Part shown: positions 13,098 through 21,065 of the stretch, in pieces | Layout: every line of letters starts with the position of its first letter | Position numbering within the stretch: position 1 is the first letter of the stretch | IMG/VR virus record: IMGVR_UViG_3300018036_000056 | Location: 1 to 26,010 of that record | Reading direction: 5' to 3' (one strand) | Source of the DNA: a virus | DNA: 26,010 nucleotides | The notes under the pieces: model-generated | Databases searched by the model: none | What the model was told of the DNA's origin: nothing | The model's input: only the letters and a program-made list of their open reading frames with translations | Translations under genes and position numbers: made by a program

Positions 13098-13384
13098 AAA
13101 TTAGAGATTTAACAGAAGCACCTATTCCACCAGCAGGCAATATGCCTGCCGCACCTGCAGCTGGAACAAATTTAGCTGGTGCTCCAACAACTCCCCAAAC
13201 AACTGGCAACGCAACTACAAAAGCTGATCAACCAGGGCAGACAATGGATCCAGCCGCCGCGCAAAAACAAAAACAAGATCAGAAAAAAGCACTACAGATG
13301 CAACTTAGACAAGCTCAAGATGCTGTGAAAGCTGCACAAGATAATGTTAAAACAATACAACAACAGATAACATCAATGCAATGA
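13094..13384 (+). CDS. Pro/Ala/Gln-rich coiled-coil protein with capsid-targeting-like N-terminus
   Basis: A 96-residue protein starting MKIRDLTEAPIPPAGNM. L-T-E|A is a close match to the T4 capsid-targeting cut site. A Pro/Ala/Thr/Gly-rich low-complexity stretch follows, then a Gln/Lys-rich coiled coil (QKQKQDQKKALQMQLRQAQD to the end). No known family. Its ATG overlaps the gene before, and its stop overlaps the next ATG by 4 bases. It resembles a small internal head protein more than an enzyme. Confidence 0.68.
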   Translation: MKIRDLTEAPIPPAGNMPAAPAAGTNLAGAPTTPQTTGNATTKADQPGQTMDPAAAQKQKQDQKKALQMQLRQAQDAVKAAQDNVKTIQQQITSMQ

Positions 13385-13584
13385 GAGTAAATGAACTTAT
13401 AAATTCATTTGAAATATATAAAACCAACGAAGAAAAGGAGTTGTTGGAAAAAATAAGCACGACTCCGTTACCATTGAGCTCATATTCAGAAAGAGAACAA
13501 GTCATTATTAACAGTATGATACGAAAAAGTTTAGTAAGTAAAGTACACAGTAAAGGACTCTTTTTGGTTATGAGAAATGATTGA
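13381..13584 (+). CDS. Small protein, possible winged-helix-like
   Basis: A 67-residue protein (MRVNELINSFEIYKTNEEKE..., ending in LVSKVHSKGLFLVMRND). The second half, REQVIINSMIRKSLVSKV followed by a strand-turn-strand, looks like a winged helix, a nucleic-acid binding fold. It resembles a small protein conserved in T4-like marine phages. No function known. It overlaps both neighbours (4 and 8 bases). Confidence 0.66.
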   Translation: MRVNELINSFEIYKTNEEKELLEKISTTPLPLSSYSEREQVIINSMIRKSLVSKVHSKGLFLVMRND

Positions 13585-13993
13585 TCCTAGAATTCTAAAA
13601 CAGCTCGAAGAGATAGTAAACAGTGTAGATCTCACTGTTATTCCCTATCAAAAAGGCAACAGCATACGCATACGACAGTATGTTATTCGTAGAAGCAAGC
13701 ACGGATATCTAATTTATGATTGCAAAGAAAATAAACAAATTACTAGTTTATACAGCAAAACTGCCGCAGTTGCGTGGGCAAATTGTTTAATAAATAATAA
13801 AGATTACTTTAGATCTATCAGAGAACTTGATGATAATTTAAGTAAACATCACATAGATACTATATTTTATAAGAATACTATAGAAAATGCTCGTGATGAA
13901 ACTAGAAAAATGACGGCGGAAATGCGTTTAGATATAGCGTTAGCAAAAACACAAGAAGCTAAAGCCAAACTCATGCATTATATTCTGTCATAA
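13577..13993 (+). CDS. Conserved-type hypothetical protein
   Basis: A 138-residue protein. The start overlaps the previous gene by 8 bases. The middle, RIRQYVIRRSKHGYLIYDCKENKQI, reads as a beta-hairpin, followed by SKTAAVAWANCLINNKDYF and a long charged helix (NARDETRKMTAEMRLDIALAK, KLMHYILS). No membrane segment. It resembles a protein found beside the small head genes in T4-like phages; no function assigned. It closes the operon from 11867; the next gene has a fresh promoter. Confidence 0.7.
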   Translation: MIDPRILKQLEEIVNSVDLTVIPYQKGNSIRIRQYVIRRSKHGYLIYDCKENKQITSLYSKTAAVAWANCLINNKDYFRSIRELDDNLSKHHIDTIFYKNTIENARDETRKMTAEMRLDIALAKTQEAKAKLMHYILS

Positions 13994-13997
13994 ATGG

Positions 13998-14006
13998 CTA
14001 AATAAT
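13998..14006 (+). promoter_or_regulatory. Late-type promoter motif
   Basis: CTAAATAAT lies 33 bases before the gene at 14039, which has TTAGGAAGAG as ribosome site. It is the same nonamer as at 10560. Confidence 0.6.
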
Positions 14007-14038
14007 ATTAACAAATACAAATCATTAGGAAGAGACTG

Positions 14039-15139
14039 ATGCACATTAGAGAAATTAACAGACCGGTAACAGCTGCAAGCCTTAACGAGAGCTTGGCTAA
14101 AAAATTCGGCACCAAAATTAACTTGGAAGCCTTTACTACTGAGCAACTAGAAGATGCTCGAAACAAACTAAGAACTAAATTATCACAAGTTGAAACTACA
14201 GAAAGTTTTGATAGTGTTCATAATAGTCAGTCATATCAGAAATCAAAACTCTTCCTTGATGTATTGAATGCAGCTATTGTTGAGCGTGAAGATATTTTAG
14301 AAGCAGGCAAGCCAGACTTCCTAGACTTAGACAAAGACGGCGACAAGAAAGAGCCAATGAAGAAAGCCGCTAAAGAAAAAGGTAGCAAGCCTAAAAAAGG
14401 TGAAGTACCTGCACAGTTTAAAAAGAAAACTGATGAAGGAATCGCACTTGTTAATCCTAAGACTGGTGCGAAAATTGATATTACTACACCAAAAGGTAAT
14501 GCAGAATATAAAAGAGCAAAAGCTGCTGGCGATTTTGATGATGAGCCAGCAAAACAAAAGAAACTTCCAGCAGGTTTACAAAAGGCTATTGCTAAAAAAG
14601 ATGAAGGTAAAGAAATTATTAATAACTATTTCCAGACACTAGTTGAAGGCGAAGAAGACAAAGCAGAAATTGTTATGGCCGCAAAAGACATGGTCGACAG
14701 AATTACAGGCTGGATGGAAGACACAGCAGAAATGCAAGCAGAATCAATGCTAGAACTAGGCGATGCTATCCGTGACGAAATGGGCCAAGCACAATCAGAT
14801 TCATTTATTGGAGCAGTTAAGCCAGCACTAGAAGGTTTATACACAGCACTAGAAAGCACACGAGGTTCACTAACAGGAGGCGTAGCTCTCTTAACAGGCG
14901 AAGGCGGAGCACCTGCCGAAATGGGTAGTGAAGAAATGCCAGCTGAAGAGCCAGAAGCAGAAATGGAACCAACAGTTGATGCAGAAGCTGAAGTTGGCGG
15001 AGACGAGTTTGCTGCCGCAGAACCAGCAGCAGGTGGCGAAGAAGAAGCAGGCCGTGAAAAGCGTGAAAGCGTAAACAATAAATTAAACATGTTAGAAACT
15101 AGTCGCAGACTAGGAACAATCCTTTCAAAAAAAAAGTGA
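14039..15139 (+). CDS. Prohead-core/scaffold-like acidic protein
   Basis: A 366-residue protein starting MHIREINRPVTAASLNESLA. Layout: helical N-terminal third, then FLDLDKDGDKKEPMKKAAKE (~98-117), an EF-hand-like D-x-D-x-D-G loop followed by a basic helix, a Lys-rich middle, a helical segment with ITGWMEDTAEMQAESMLELG, a Gly/Ala-rich segment, a very acidic Glu/Pro/Ala stretch (MPAEEPEAEMEPTVDAEAEV), and a short basic helix at the end. Such long charged low-complexity regions are typical of head-assembly scaffold or internal core proteins. The N-terminus contains L-N-E|S, a weaker match to the prohead-protease site. I infer a structural or scaffold role; a specific T4 homologue is not recognised. 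Confidence 0.66.
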   Translation: MHIREINRPVTAASLNESLAKKFGTKINLEAFTTEQLEDARNKLRTKLSQVETTESFDSVHNSQSYQKSKLFLDVLNAAIVEREDILEAGKPDFLDLDKDGDKKEPMKKAAKEKGSKPKKGEVPAQFKKKTDEGIALVNPKTGAKIDITTPKGNAEYKRAKAAGDFDDEPAKQKKLPAGLQKAIAKKDEGKEIINNYFQTLVEGEEDKAEIVMAAKDMVDRITGWMEDTAEMQAESMLELGDAIRDEMGQAQSDSFIGAVKPALEGLYTALESTRGSLTGGVALLTGEGGAPAEMGSEEMPAEEPEAEMEPTVDAEAEVGGDEFAAAEPAAGGEEEAGREKRESVNNKLNMLETSRRLGTILSKKK

Positions 15140-15525
15140 GAATAAGTGAAGTAGACGCTGGCAGTTCATCAAAACTTGTACAAGTTCTGAGAACTGTAAT
15201 TAACAGCGCCGACCAAGCAGGTGCTTCAGTGTTTTTACACTTTGATACTCCTACAAAAGAAAATATTAAACAAGGCGCAAAAAACCTTGATCTAAATAAA
15301 CTAATGCAAAATGTGGGCGGCGAACAGTTTGACTACGGTACATTCAAAGCCGCCTACGATACTGACAGTCGTGTTAAAACAATGGTTAATAATTTTAGTG
15401 AAGCAGGTATAGAACCCAAGACTAAAGAAACTGCTAGTACAAGTGATACTCCCCAACAAGATGCAGAGGGAGATAAAGTATCACAAATGGCTAAGTCAGC
15501 AACTGACTTAGGCGATACACTATAA
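15136..15525 (+). CDS. Hypothetical protein downstream of the scaffold-like gene
   Basis: A 129-residue protein with a GTG start (MRISEVDAGSSSKLVQVLRT) overlapping the previous stop as GTGA, so it should be translationally coupled. The first ~90 residues are folded-looking (QVLRTVINSADQAGASVFLH, FDYGTFKAAYDTDSRVKTMV); the last ~35 are Ser/Thr/Asp-rich and probably disordered. No family recognised. As partner of the scaffold-like gene it probably takes part in head assembly. Confidence 0.66.
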   Translation: MRISEVDAGSSSKLVQVLRTVINSADQAGASVFLHFDTPTKENIKQGAKNLDLNKLMQNVGGEQFDYGTFKAAYDTDSRVKTMVNNFSEAGIEPKTKETASTSDTPQQDAEGDKVSQMAKSATDLGDTL

Positions 15526-15529
15526 CCAT

Positions 15530-15558
15530 TTGACAATCAATAGTTTTTGTGTTATACT
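15530..15558 (+). promoter_or_regulatory. Sigma-70-like promoter
   Basis: TTGACA (15530-15535) and TATACT (15553-15558) with a 17-base spacer, ahead of the NfuA-like gene. A near-consensus host-type promoter, suggesting early expression by unmodified host RNA polymerase. Confidence 0.82.
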
Positions 15559-15584
15559 AAGTAAAATTAGGAGACCGATATCTT

Positions 15585-15929
15585 ATGGCTGAACGAAGCA
15601 ACGAAGAAATAATTGAACAAATTAAATTACTTATAGAATCACATGTTAAACCTGCGGTTGCAAGCCACGGCGGCAATATAGAATTTATTAATTACGACAA
15701 CGGACATTTATTGTTAGAACTAGGTGGTGCCTGTTCTGGATGTGCAGGTAGCACTATGACACTAAAGTTTGGTGTCGAGAATATGATTAAGCATTATGTG
15801 CCTGAAGTACAAAGTATTGATGCACAGGACGACCCCTTCTCAACAGTTAACCCATTTTATTCAGATGACTTAGGGTATGCACACTGGGATACCATTCCTA
15901 AGGAGGGTGACGATGAGCCTAATACTTAA
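15585..15929 (+). CDS. NfuA/NifU C-terminal-type iron-sulfur scaffold protein
   Basis: A 114-residue protein. Residues ~7-80 match the NifU C-terminal domain: VKPAVASHGGNIEFINYD, LLLELGGACSGCAGSTMTLK with the C50-x-x-C53 cluster ligands, and FGVENMIKHYVPEV. This domain holds a transient 4Fe-4S cluster between two monomers and hands it to target proteins. The last ~30 residues are an acidic, Pro-containing tail (DDPFSTVNPFYSDDLGY). The gene is led by a strong sigma-70-like promoter and TTAGGAG, and it overlaps the nuclease gene after it by 17 bases. It may feed Fe-S enzymes such as the phage nuclease, but this is not shown. Confidence 0.88.
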   Translation: MAERSNEEIIEQIKLLIESHVKPAVASHGGNIEFINYDNGHLLLELGGACSGCAGSTMTLKFGVENMIKHYVPEVQSIDAQDDPFSTVNPFYSDDLGYAHWDTIPKEGDDEPNT

Positions 15930-16593
15930 TAAGTTTGATTATCAACCCATACAAAGAAAACAAGTAGAAGGTCGTAGATTATATGCTACCCCTGACGGAA
16001 ATGCAGTGGCCTCTGTCACTACCATCCTCGACGCTACCAAAGATAAGACACACCTCATCGCTTGGAAGAAGAGGGTAGGTGAACAAAAAGCACAAGAGAT
16101 TGTTACAGAAGCGGCGGGGGTCGGTACCCGTATGCACAAATACCTTGAGGACTACATTGATACAGGTGTTTGGCCAGAGCCAGGGTCTAACCCATATGCT
16201 CAACAAGCACACAGTATGGCTGAACAAATCAAGACCCAAGCACTTACAGATGTAGATGAGATATGGGGGTCTGAAGTAAATCTTTATATGCCTAACATGT
16301 ATGCTGGTACAACTGACTTGGTTGGACAGTATAAAGGTCAACCCTCTATCATGGACTTTAAGCAAACTAACAAGCCTAAGAAACTTGAATGGGTACAAGA
16401 CTATTTCTTACAACTAGTCGCATACGCAGAAGCACATAATGAAATTTATGGTACTAACATTTGCGAAGGACATGTATTCATGTGTAGTAGAGCAGGAGAA
16501 TATCAACAGTTTGATATTTGGCCAGATGAATATGCCGAGTGGCGTCACGAATGGTACAACAGAGTGTATCAATATTATGATAAACTAGCATAA
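15913..16593 (+). CDS. PD-(D/E)XK nuclease (RecB/Cas4-like exonuclease)
   Basis: The start is set at the ATG at 15913 (MSLILNKFDYQPIQ), 8 bases after AAGGAGG, inside the end of the NfuA-like gene; the open frame reaches 12 codons further 5'. The product has 226 residues with the conserved order of PD-(D/E)XK nucleases: GTRMHKYLEDYI (His75), Glu121 before LYMPNMYAGTTDLVG (Asp135), PSIMDFKQTNKPK with D148-x-K150, and DYFLQLVAYAEAH (Gln167, Tyr171). These enzymes cut DNA ends in repair, recombination or host DNA breakdown. There are no cysteines placed for a Cas4-type Fe-S cluster at the C-terminus that I can see, so it is more like a phage RecB-type exonuclease. It shares the sigma-70-like promoter with the NfuA-like gene. 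Confidence 0.85.
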   Translation: MSLILNKFDYQPIQRKQVEGRRLYATPDGNAVASVTTILDATKDKTHLIAWKKRVGEQKAQEIVTEAAGVGTRMHKYLEDYIDTGVWPEPGSNPYAQQAHSMAEQIKTQALTDVDEIWGSEVNLYMPNMYAGTTDLVGQYKGQPSIMDFKQTNKPKKLEWVQDYFLQLVAYAEAHNEIYGTNICEGHVFMCSRAGEYQQFDIWPDEYAEWRHEWYNRVYQYYDKLA

Positions 16594-16597
16594 ATAC
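16590..16597 (+). promoter_or_regulatory. Late-type promoter of the tail fibre
   Basis: ATAAATAC, starting at the end of the nuclease gene and 24 bases before the GTG at 16621, with TAGGAG between. Confidence 0.6.
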
Positions 16598-16620
16598 TAC
16601 AAATAATGTAGGAGAAATCA

Positions 16621-18249
16621 GTGGCAGTTGTACAGATATCAAGGATTCAAGTCCGCAGAGGACAAAAAAATGTAGGTTCAGGTTTACCGCAATTAGCAAG
16701 CGGAGAACTTGGATGGGCTATTGATACAAGAGAGCTTTACATTGGTAATGGTTCTGTAGCGGAAGGTGCGCCTGCTGTAGGTAATACTAAGGTATTAACA
16801 CAGTATGATGACATTTTTAGTTTAGCTGACACTTATACATATAGAGAAACAGATGCGTTTATACAAACTGGTAGTGCAAGTAGCAGTCCAGTCCAAAGAA
16901 CTTTACAGGCAAGATTAGACGATAGAGTAAGTGCTAGAAGTTTTGGTCTTACAGGCGTTGCGTCTGACAATGCTACAGTAGGGTTACAAAGAGCAATCGA
17001 TCAATTATTTTTAAATGATGCTACTAAAGGTAGTGAAGCAAGCAGAGTAGTCTTACATCTTGAGCCAGGTGTGTACACAATAACAGGACCTATATATGTT
17101 CCTCCACACGCAACTATAGTAGGTGCAGGTGCAGAAAAGACTGTTATAAAACAAACTTCAGATAGTGCTGGAATTATAACATGTACAAGTGCAAGTACTC
17201 CAGGCTCGCCTGATCTCAGTCCTACAAGTGTAACACAAGCACAAAATATTAGAATTGAAAATTTAACTATTCAAACTACACAACTAAACAGAGGATTGCA
17301 TTTACAGAGCTGTAAAGACAGTTACTTTTATAATGTTGATATAGTAGGTCCTTGGGAGTCTGCAGACTCAATTGATGCTGACTCAATTGGTATACAGATG
17401 GACAGCCTAAGTGGTAGTGTTGAAACAGCAAATAACATATTCCAAAATGTAAAAATTACAGGGTTTAGTTATGCAGTAGAGTCTAGTTGGGATATTAACA
17501 ACAACACATTTGATAAGTGTACATTTGATACACTAGGTTATGGAATAACATTTGGTAAAGGAATGATTATGGGCAGTGTTTCTGCTGGTATTGCAACTGG
17601 TCCAAGTGAAAATATTATTTCAAACAGTACTTTTAATGAAATTAACAAACAGGCAATTTATGTAGAACAAGGGCGTAAGAACCTAAGCAAGGCTAACAAG
17701 TTTAACTTGTGTGGTAACGAAGCTGGCAATGATGGCCAGCCACAAACCAGTGTTATACTATTTTCAAAATCAACTAACAATAGTGAAGATGACTATTTTA
17801 GCAGAACAGGAAATTTATCTTATAACCAGGAATACATTAATGGTGTAGCATATGTACCAGAAGTTGAAGGCAATTCAATTTATACACAAGGGTTTCATCA
17901 AGTTCTAGAAATTAATCCAGGAAGCAATGTAAAAACATTTAGACTTCCGGGTGCTGAACATCAATCATACGATATTGATTACTTAATCGTAAGTACAAAT
18001 TTTGAAGCAGTTAGAAGTGGAACACTAACTATTACTCAAGAAAACTACGGAACAGCCACTCTAAGTGTTGTAGATGAATACAACTACAGTGGTGCATCTG
18101 CTTACGAAAATGACATAGTGTTTACAGCATCACTTTTGGATGAAAATGGGGACTTGACAAATGAAACAATCTCTGTTACAGTAACAACTACAAGTTTACA
18201 AGCAGAGATGAAGTTTACTATTACATGCAAACAAAGCAATATTATTTAA
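16621..18249 (+). CDS. Tail fibre/tailspike with pectate-lyase-type beta-helix
   Basis: A 542-residue protein with a GTG start after TAGGAG. N-terminal domain (SRIQVRRGQKNVGSGLPQLA, then GELGWAIDTRELYIGNG) matches the phage tail-fibre attachment domain related to the Mtd N-terminus. Then ARSFGLTGVASDNATVGLQR (~105-125) opens a pectate-lyase superfamily beta-helix with the usual GVYTITGPIYVPPHATIVGAG and repeated short strands (IRIENLTIQTTQL, NNIFQNVKITGFSY, NNTFDKCTFDTLGYG). The last ~110 residues are a beta-rich, trimeric-looking tip that would contact the host. There are no obvious catalytic residues to judge. The protein recognises or digests host surface polysaccharide. The following gene abuts it without a gap. 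Confidence 0.88.
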   Translation: MAVVQISRIQVRRGQKNVGSGLPQLASGELGWAIDTRELYIGNGSVAEGAPAVGNTKVLTQYDDIFSLADTYTYRETDAFIQTGSASSSPVQRTLQARLDDRVSARSFGLTGVASDNATVGLQRAIDQLFLNDATKGSEASRVVLHLEPGVYTITGPIYVPPHATIVGAGAEKTVIKQTSDSAGIITCTSASTPGSPDLSPTSVTQAQNIRIENLTIQTTQLNRGLHLQSCKDSYFYNVDIVGPWESADSIDADSIGIQMDSLSGSVETANNIFQNVKITGFSYAVESSWDINNNTFDKCTFDTLGYGITFGKGMIMGSVSAGIATGPSENIISNSTFNEINKQAIYVEQGRKNLSKANKFNLCGNEAGNDGQPQTSVILFSKSTNNSEDDYFSRTGNLSYNQEYINGVAYVPEVEGNSIYTQGFHQVLEINPGSNVKTFRLPGAEHQSYDIDYLIVSTNFEAVRSGTLTITQENYGTATLSVVDEYNYSGASAYENDIVFTASLLDENGDLTNETISVTVTTTSLQAEMKFTITCKQSNII

Positions 18250-18678
18250 ATGTTCCATATTTTAAAGTATGAAGATAGGTTGGCCTCTTGGAGTAATTTT
18301 CGTAATACATTAGAAAATTGCGATGATCCGATTAAAGAGGTAATGGAATTTTACAATAACGCACCACGGGTAAGTATTAACACAGATCCCTGGGATAATT
18401 CAATATGGCCTAATCCTTGGGAACTAATAAACGAAAATCAATATTGCGATTTTTGTATATTACTAGGAATTTGTTACAGTTTACAGTTAACTAATCGTTT
18501 TACTGGTAGTAAATTTGAGATATATATTGGCACAGACACAAAAAAATCAAAGACTGTTTTTTTGCTTTGTGTTGACGACATAGTAATTGATGTTGAAAGT
18601 AACATCGTAGAAAATAAAAACAACATGCTCAAAAACATTCATATCGAAAAGTGTTATGTAATGGAAGAGCTCAACTAA
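18250..18678 (+). CDS. Hypothetical protein partnered with the tail fibre
   Basis: A 142-residue protein whose ATG directly follows the tail-fibre stop. It is rich in Trp, Asn and Cys: VSINTDPWDNSIWPNPWELI, then a CDFCILLGICYSLQL helix with three cysteines, a strand pair EIYIGTDT/SKTVFLLCVDDIVIDV, and a lysine/asparagine-rich end. A cysteine at a helix start followed by strand and aspartate is reminiscent of transglutaminase-like folds, but the expected histidine is not at the right place. It is more likely a fibre chaperone or host-specific accessory protein. No family recognised. Confidence 0.66.
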   Translation: MFHILKYEDRLASWSNFRNTLENCDDPIKEVMEFYNNAPRVSINTDPWDNSIWPNPWELINENQYCDFCILLGICYSLQLTNRFTGSKFEIYIGTDTKKSKTVFLLCVDDIVIDVESNIVENKNNMLKNIHIEKCYVMEELN

Positions 18679-18683
18679 ATATT
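18675..18683 (+). promoter_or_regulatory. Late-type promoter motif before nrdA
   Basis: CTAAATATT covers the end of the previous gene, 19 bases before the nrdA ATG, with AAGAGG as ribosome site. Confidence 0.45.
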
Positions 18684-18702
18684 GCATTAGAAAGAGGTAA
18701 AA

Positions 18703-21012
18703 ATGTCAAACGGAATTAACATCTATATAGTCAAGCGCAACGGCCAAAAAGAAGAACTAAACATAGATAAAATACACAAGGTAGTAGAATTTGCTTGTGA
18801 AGGGTTAGCAGGTGTTAGTAGTAGTCAAATAGAAATGAATGCAAATATACAATTCTATGATGGCATGAGTACCACAGAAATTCAAGAAATTTTAGTTAAG
18901 AGTGCAAATGATCTTATATCATTAGATAATCCAAACTATCAATTTGCCGCTGCAAGACTTTTAATGTACGGAACATACAAACAAGTATTTGGAGATTACA
19001 AAACTATACCTCTTAAAGACATGATCAAAGTTAACATTGAGCGTGGAGTATATGATAGTCAGATACTTGATATGTATTCTGATGAAGAGTTAACTAGATT
19101 AGATGCTTACATGCATCACAGACGCGATGAAAACTTTACCTATGCAGGACTACGTCAGGTAGTAGACAAATATCTTTGCCAAGATAGAAGCAGTGGAGAT
19201 TTATTTGAAACTCCACAGTATATGTATATGATGATTGCGGCAACTCTGTTTGCTAACTATCCAAAAGAAGATAGGTTATATTATGTAAGGAGATACTACG
19301 ATGCGACCTCATTATTTAAAATCAATATCCCAACGCCGGTCATGGCCGGAGTCCGTACTCCAGTTAGGCAGTTTGCCTCTTGTGTGCTTGTTGACAGTGA
19401 TGACACACTCGATTCGATCTTTGCGTCAGATATGTCCATCGGTAGATACACAGCTCAAAGAGCTGGCATCGGAATTAACTCGGGGCGTATCAGAGGAGTC
19501 AATGCAAAAATCCGAGGTGGAGAAGTCGCCCACACAGGAATCATCCCATTCTTAAAGAAGTTTGAAGCAACTGTTCGATGCTGTACACAAAACGGAGTAA
19601 GAGGCGGCAGTGCTACTGTTCACTTCCCAGTATGGCATCAAGAGATTGAAGACATCCTTGTGTTAAAGAACAACAAAGGCACAGAAGATAACCGTGTACG
19701 CAAACTAGATTATTCAATTCAACTTAACAAGTTGATGTATGAAAGACTATTGGCTGGTGGAGATATTACTCTTTTCTCGCCACATGATGTACCAGGATTG
19801 TATGAAGCGTTTTATGCTGATCAAGATAAGTTTAAAGAATTATATGAGAAGTACGAAAGAGCAACAAGTATTAAGAAAAAATCTATTCCAGCAATGGAAT
19901 TGTTTTCAGCATTAATTAAAGAAAGAGCCGAAACGGGTCGTATATACATTATGAATGTAGATCACGCTAACACACATAGCTCGTTTAAAGATACAGTTTA
20001 CATGAGTAACTTGTGTCAAGAAATTACATTACCTACGAAACCACTTACTCACATTGACGATCCAGAAGGTGAGATTGCATTGTGCATTCTAAGTGCAATC
20101 AATGTTGGAATTATTCGTAGCCTTGACGACCTAGAAGACTTGTGTGATCTAGCAGTTAGAGGTTTAGAAGAAATTATTGACTACCAACGCTATCCGATCA
20201 AGGCAGCAGAGATTAGCACAAAAGCAAGACGTTCACTAGGTATTGGTTACATTGGACTAGCACACTATCTTGCTAAAAACAAAGTTTACTATGATGATAA
20301 AGAAGCATGGAAACTAGTACACGATCTAACAGAAGCATTTCAGTATTACTTGTTGAAAGCATCAAACAAACTTGCAAAAGAGCGCGGTGCATGTGAGTAT
20401 TTTAACCGTACTAAATACAGTGACGGCATACTTCCTATTGATACATACAAGAAAGATGTTGATACTGTTGTGGAGAACAAGTTAAATTATGATTGGTCTG
20501 CTCTTAGAAAAGACATTACCCAACACGGACTACGGCACTCAACACTGTCCGCACAGATGCCATCGGAGAGCAGTTCCGTTGTGTCGAACGCAACAAACGG
20601 CATCGAGCCACCTAGAGGATACTTGTCCGTTAAAAAGTCAAAGAAAGGGCCTCTTAAGCAGATTGTTCCACAATATACAAGTCTTAAGCAACACTACACC
20701 TTGCTGTGGGACATGCCTAGCAACGAAGGTTACATCAACATTGTCGCGGTAATGCAAAAGTTCTTTGATCAAGCCATTAGTGGCAACTGGTCATATAATC
20801 CAACACAATATGAAAACAACGAAGTGCCTATGAGTGTTATGATGAAGGACTTGTTAACAACTTATAAAATGGGTTGGAAGACATCGTACTATCAAAATAC
20901 TTACGATTACAAGACTGATGATGATGTTGTTACAGAACAAGAGGCAGAACCACTAAATAGAACTTTTGAAGTACAAGAAGAAGATGGGGCTTGTGAAGCC
21001 TGCGAAATTTAG
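18703..21012 (+). CDS. nrdA: Class Ia ribonucleotide reductase large subunit
   Basis: Reduces ribonucleoside diphosphates to deoxy forms, feeding phage DNA synthesis. A 769-residue protein, normal length. An ATP-cone is at the N-terminus (IYIVKRNGQKEELNIDKIHK). Active-site cysteines are visible: C227 (ASCVLVDSDDT), C438 in NLCQE with N436 and E440, and C461 in ALCILSAIN. The YY pair (Y729/Y730, SYYQNT) for radical transfer is present, and the C-terminus ends CEACEI, the redox pair that is recycled by glutaredoxin or thioredoxin. The gene is complete, with no intron or intein visible. Two parts at the most conserved sites, ~19318-19560 and ~20519-20640, use noticeably more C/G-ending codons than the rest. 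It is followed by a sigma-70-like promoter and nrdB. Confidence 0.97.
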   Translation: MSNGINIYIVKRNGQKEELNIDKIHKVVEFACEGLAGVSSSQIEMNANIQFYDGMSTTEIQEILVKSANDLISLDNPNYQFAAARLLMYGTYKQVFGDYKTIPLKDMIKVNIERGVYDSQILDMYSDEELTRLDAYMHHRRDENFTYAGLRQVVDKYLCQDRSSGDLFETPQYMYMMIAATLFANYPKEDRLYYVRRYYDATSLFKINIPTPVMAGVRTPVRQFASCVLVDSDDTLDSIFASDMSIGRYTAQRAGIGINSGRIRGVNAKIRGGEVAHTGIIPFLKKFEATVRCCTQNGVRGGSATVHFPVWHQEIEDILVLKNNKGTEDNRVRKLDYSIQLNKLMYERLLAGGDITLFSPHDVPGLYEAFYADQDKFKELYEKYERATSIKKKSIPAMELFSALIKERAETGRIYIMNVDHANTHSSFKDTVYMSNLCQEITLPTKPLTHIDDPEGEIALCILSAINVGIIRSLDDLEDLCDLAVRGLEEIIDYQRYPIKAAEISTKARRSLGIGYIGLAHYLAKNKVYYDDKEAWKLVHDLTEAFQYYLLKASNKLAKERGACEYFNRTKYSDGILPIDTYKKDVDTVVENKLNYDWSALRKDITQHGLRHSTLSAQMPSESSSVVSNATNGIEPPRGYLSVKKSKKGPLKQIVPQYTSLKQHYTLLWDMPSNEGYINIVAVMQKFFDQAISGNWSYNPTQYENNEVPMSVMMKDLLTTYKMGWKTSYYQNTYDYKTDDDVVTEQEAEPLNRTFEVQEEDGACEACEI

Positions 21013-21041
21013 TTGACAAGCATATGAACATGTGTTACAGT
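21013..21041 (+). promoter_or_regulatory. Sigma-70-like promoter before nrdB
   Basis: TTGACA (21013-21018), 17-base spacer, TACAGT (21036-21041), between nrdA stop and the nrdB ribosome site TAAGGAAAG. Confidence 0.7.
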
Positions 21042-21065
21042 TACATACATTAAGGAAAGAGAGAC

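Noticed and set aside
14626-15090. A 154-codon Ser/Pro/Ala-rich ORF on the - strand
   Set aside because: It is the antisense of the Glu/Ala-rich part of the scaffold-like gene, where such low-complexity shadows are expected.
15979-16398. A 139-codon ORF on the - strand
   Set aside because: It lies opposite the nuclease gene, which has clear motifs, and has no promoter or ribosome site.
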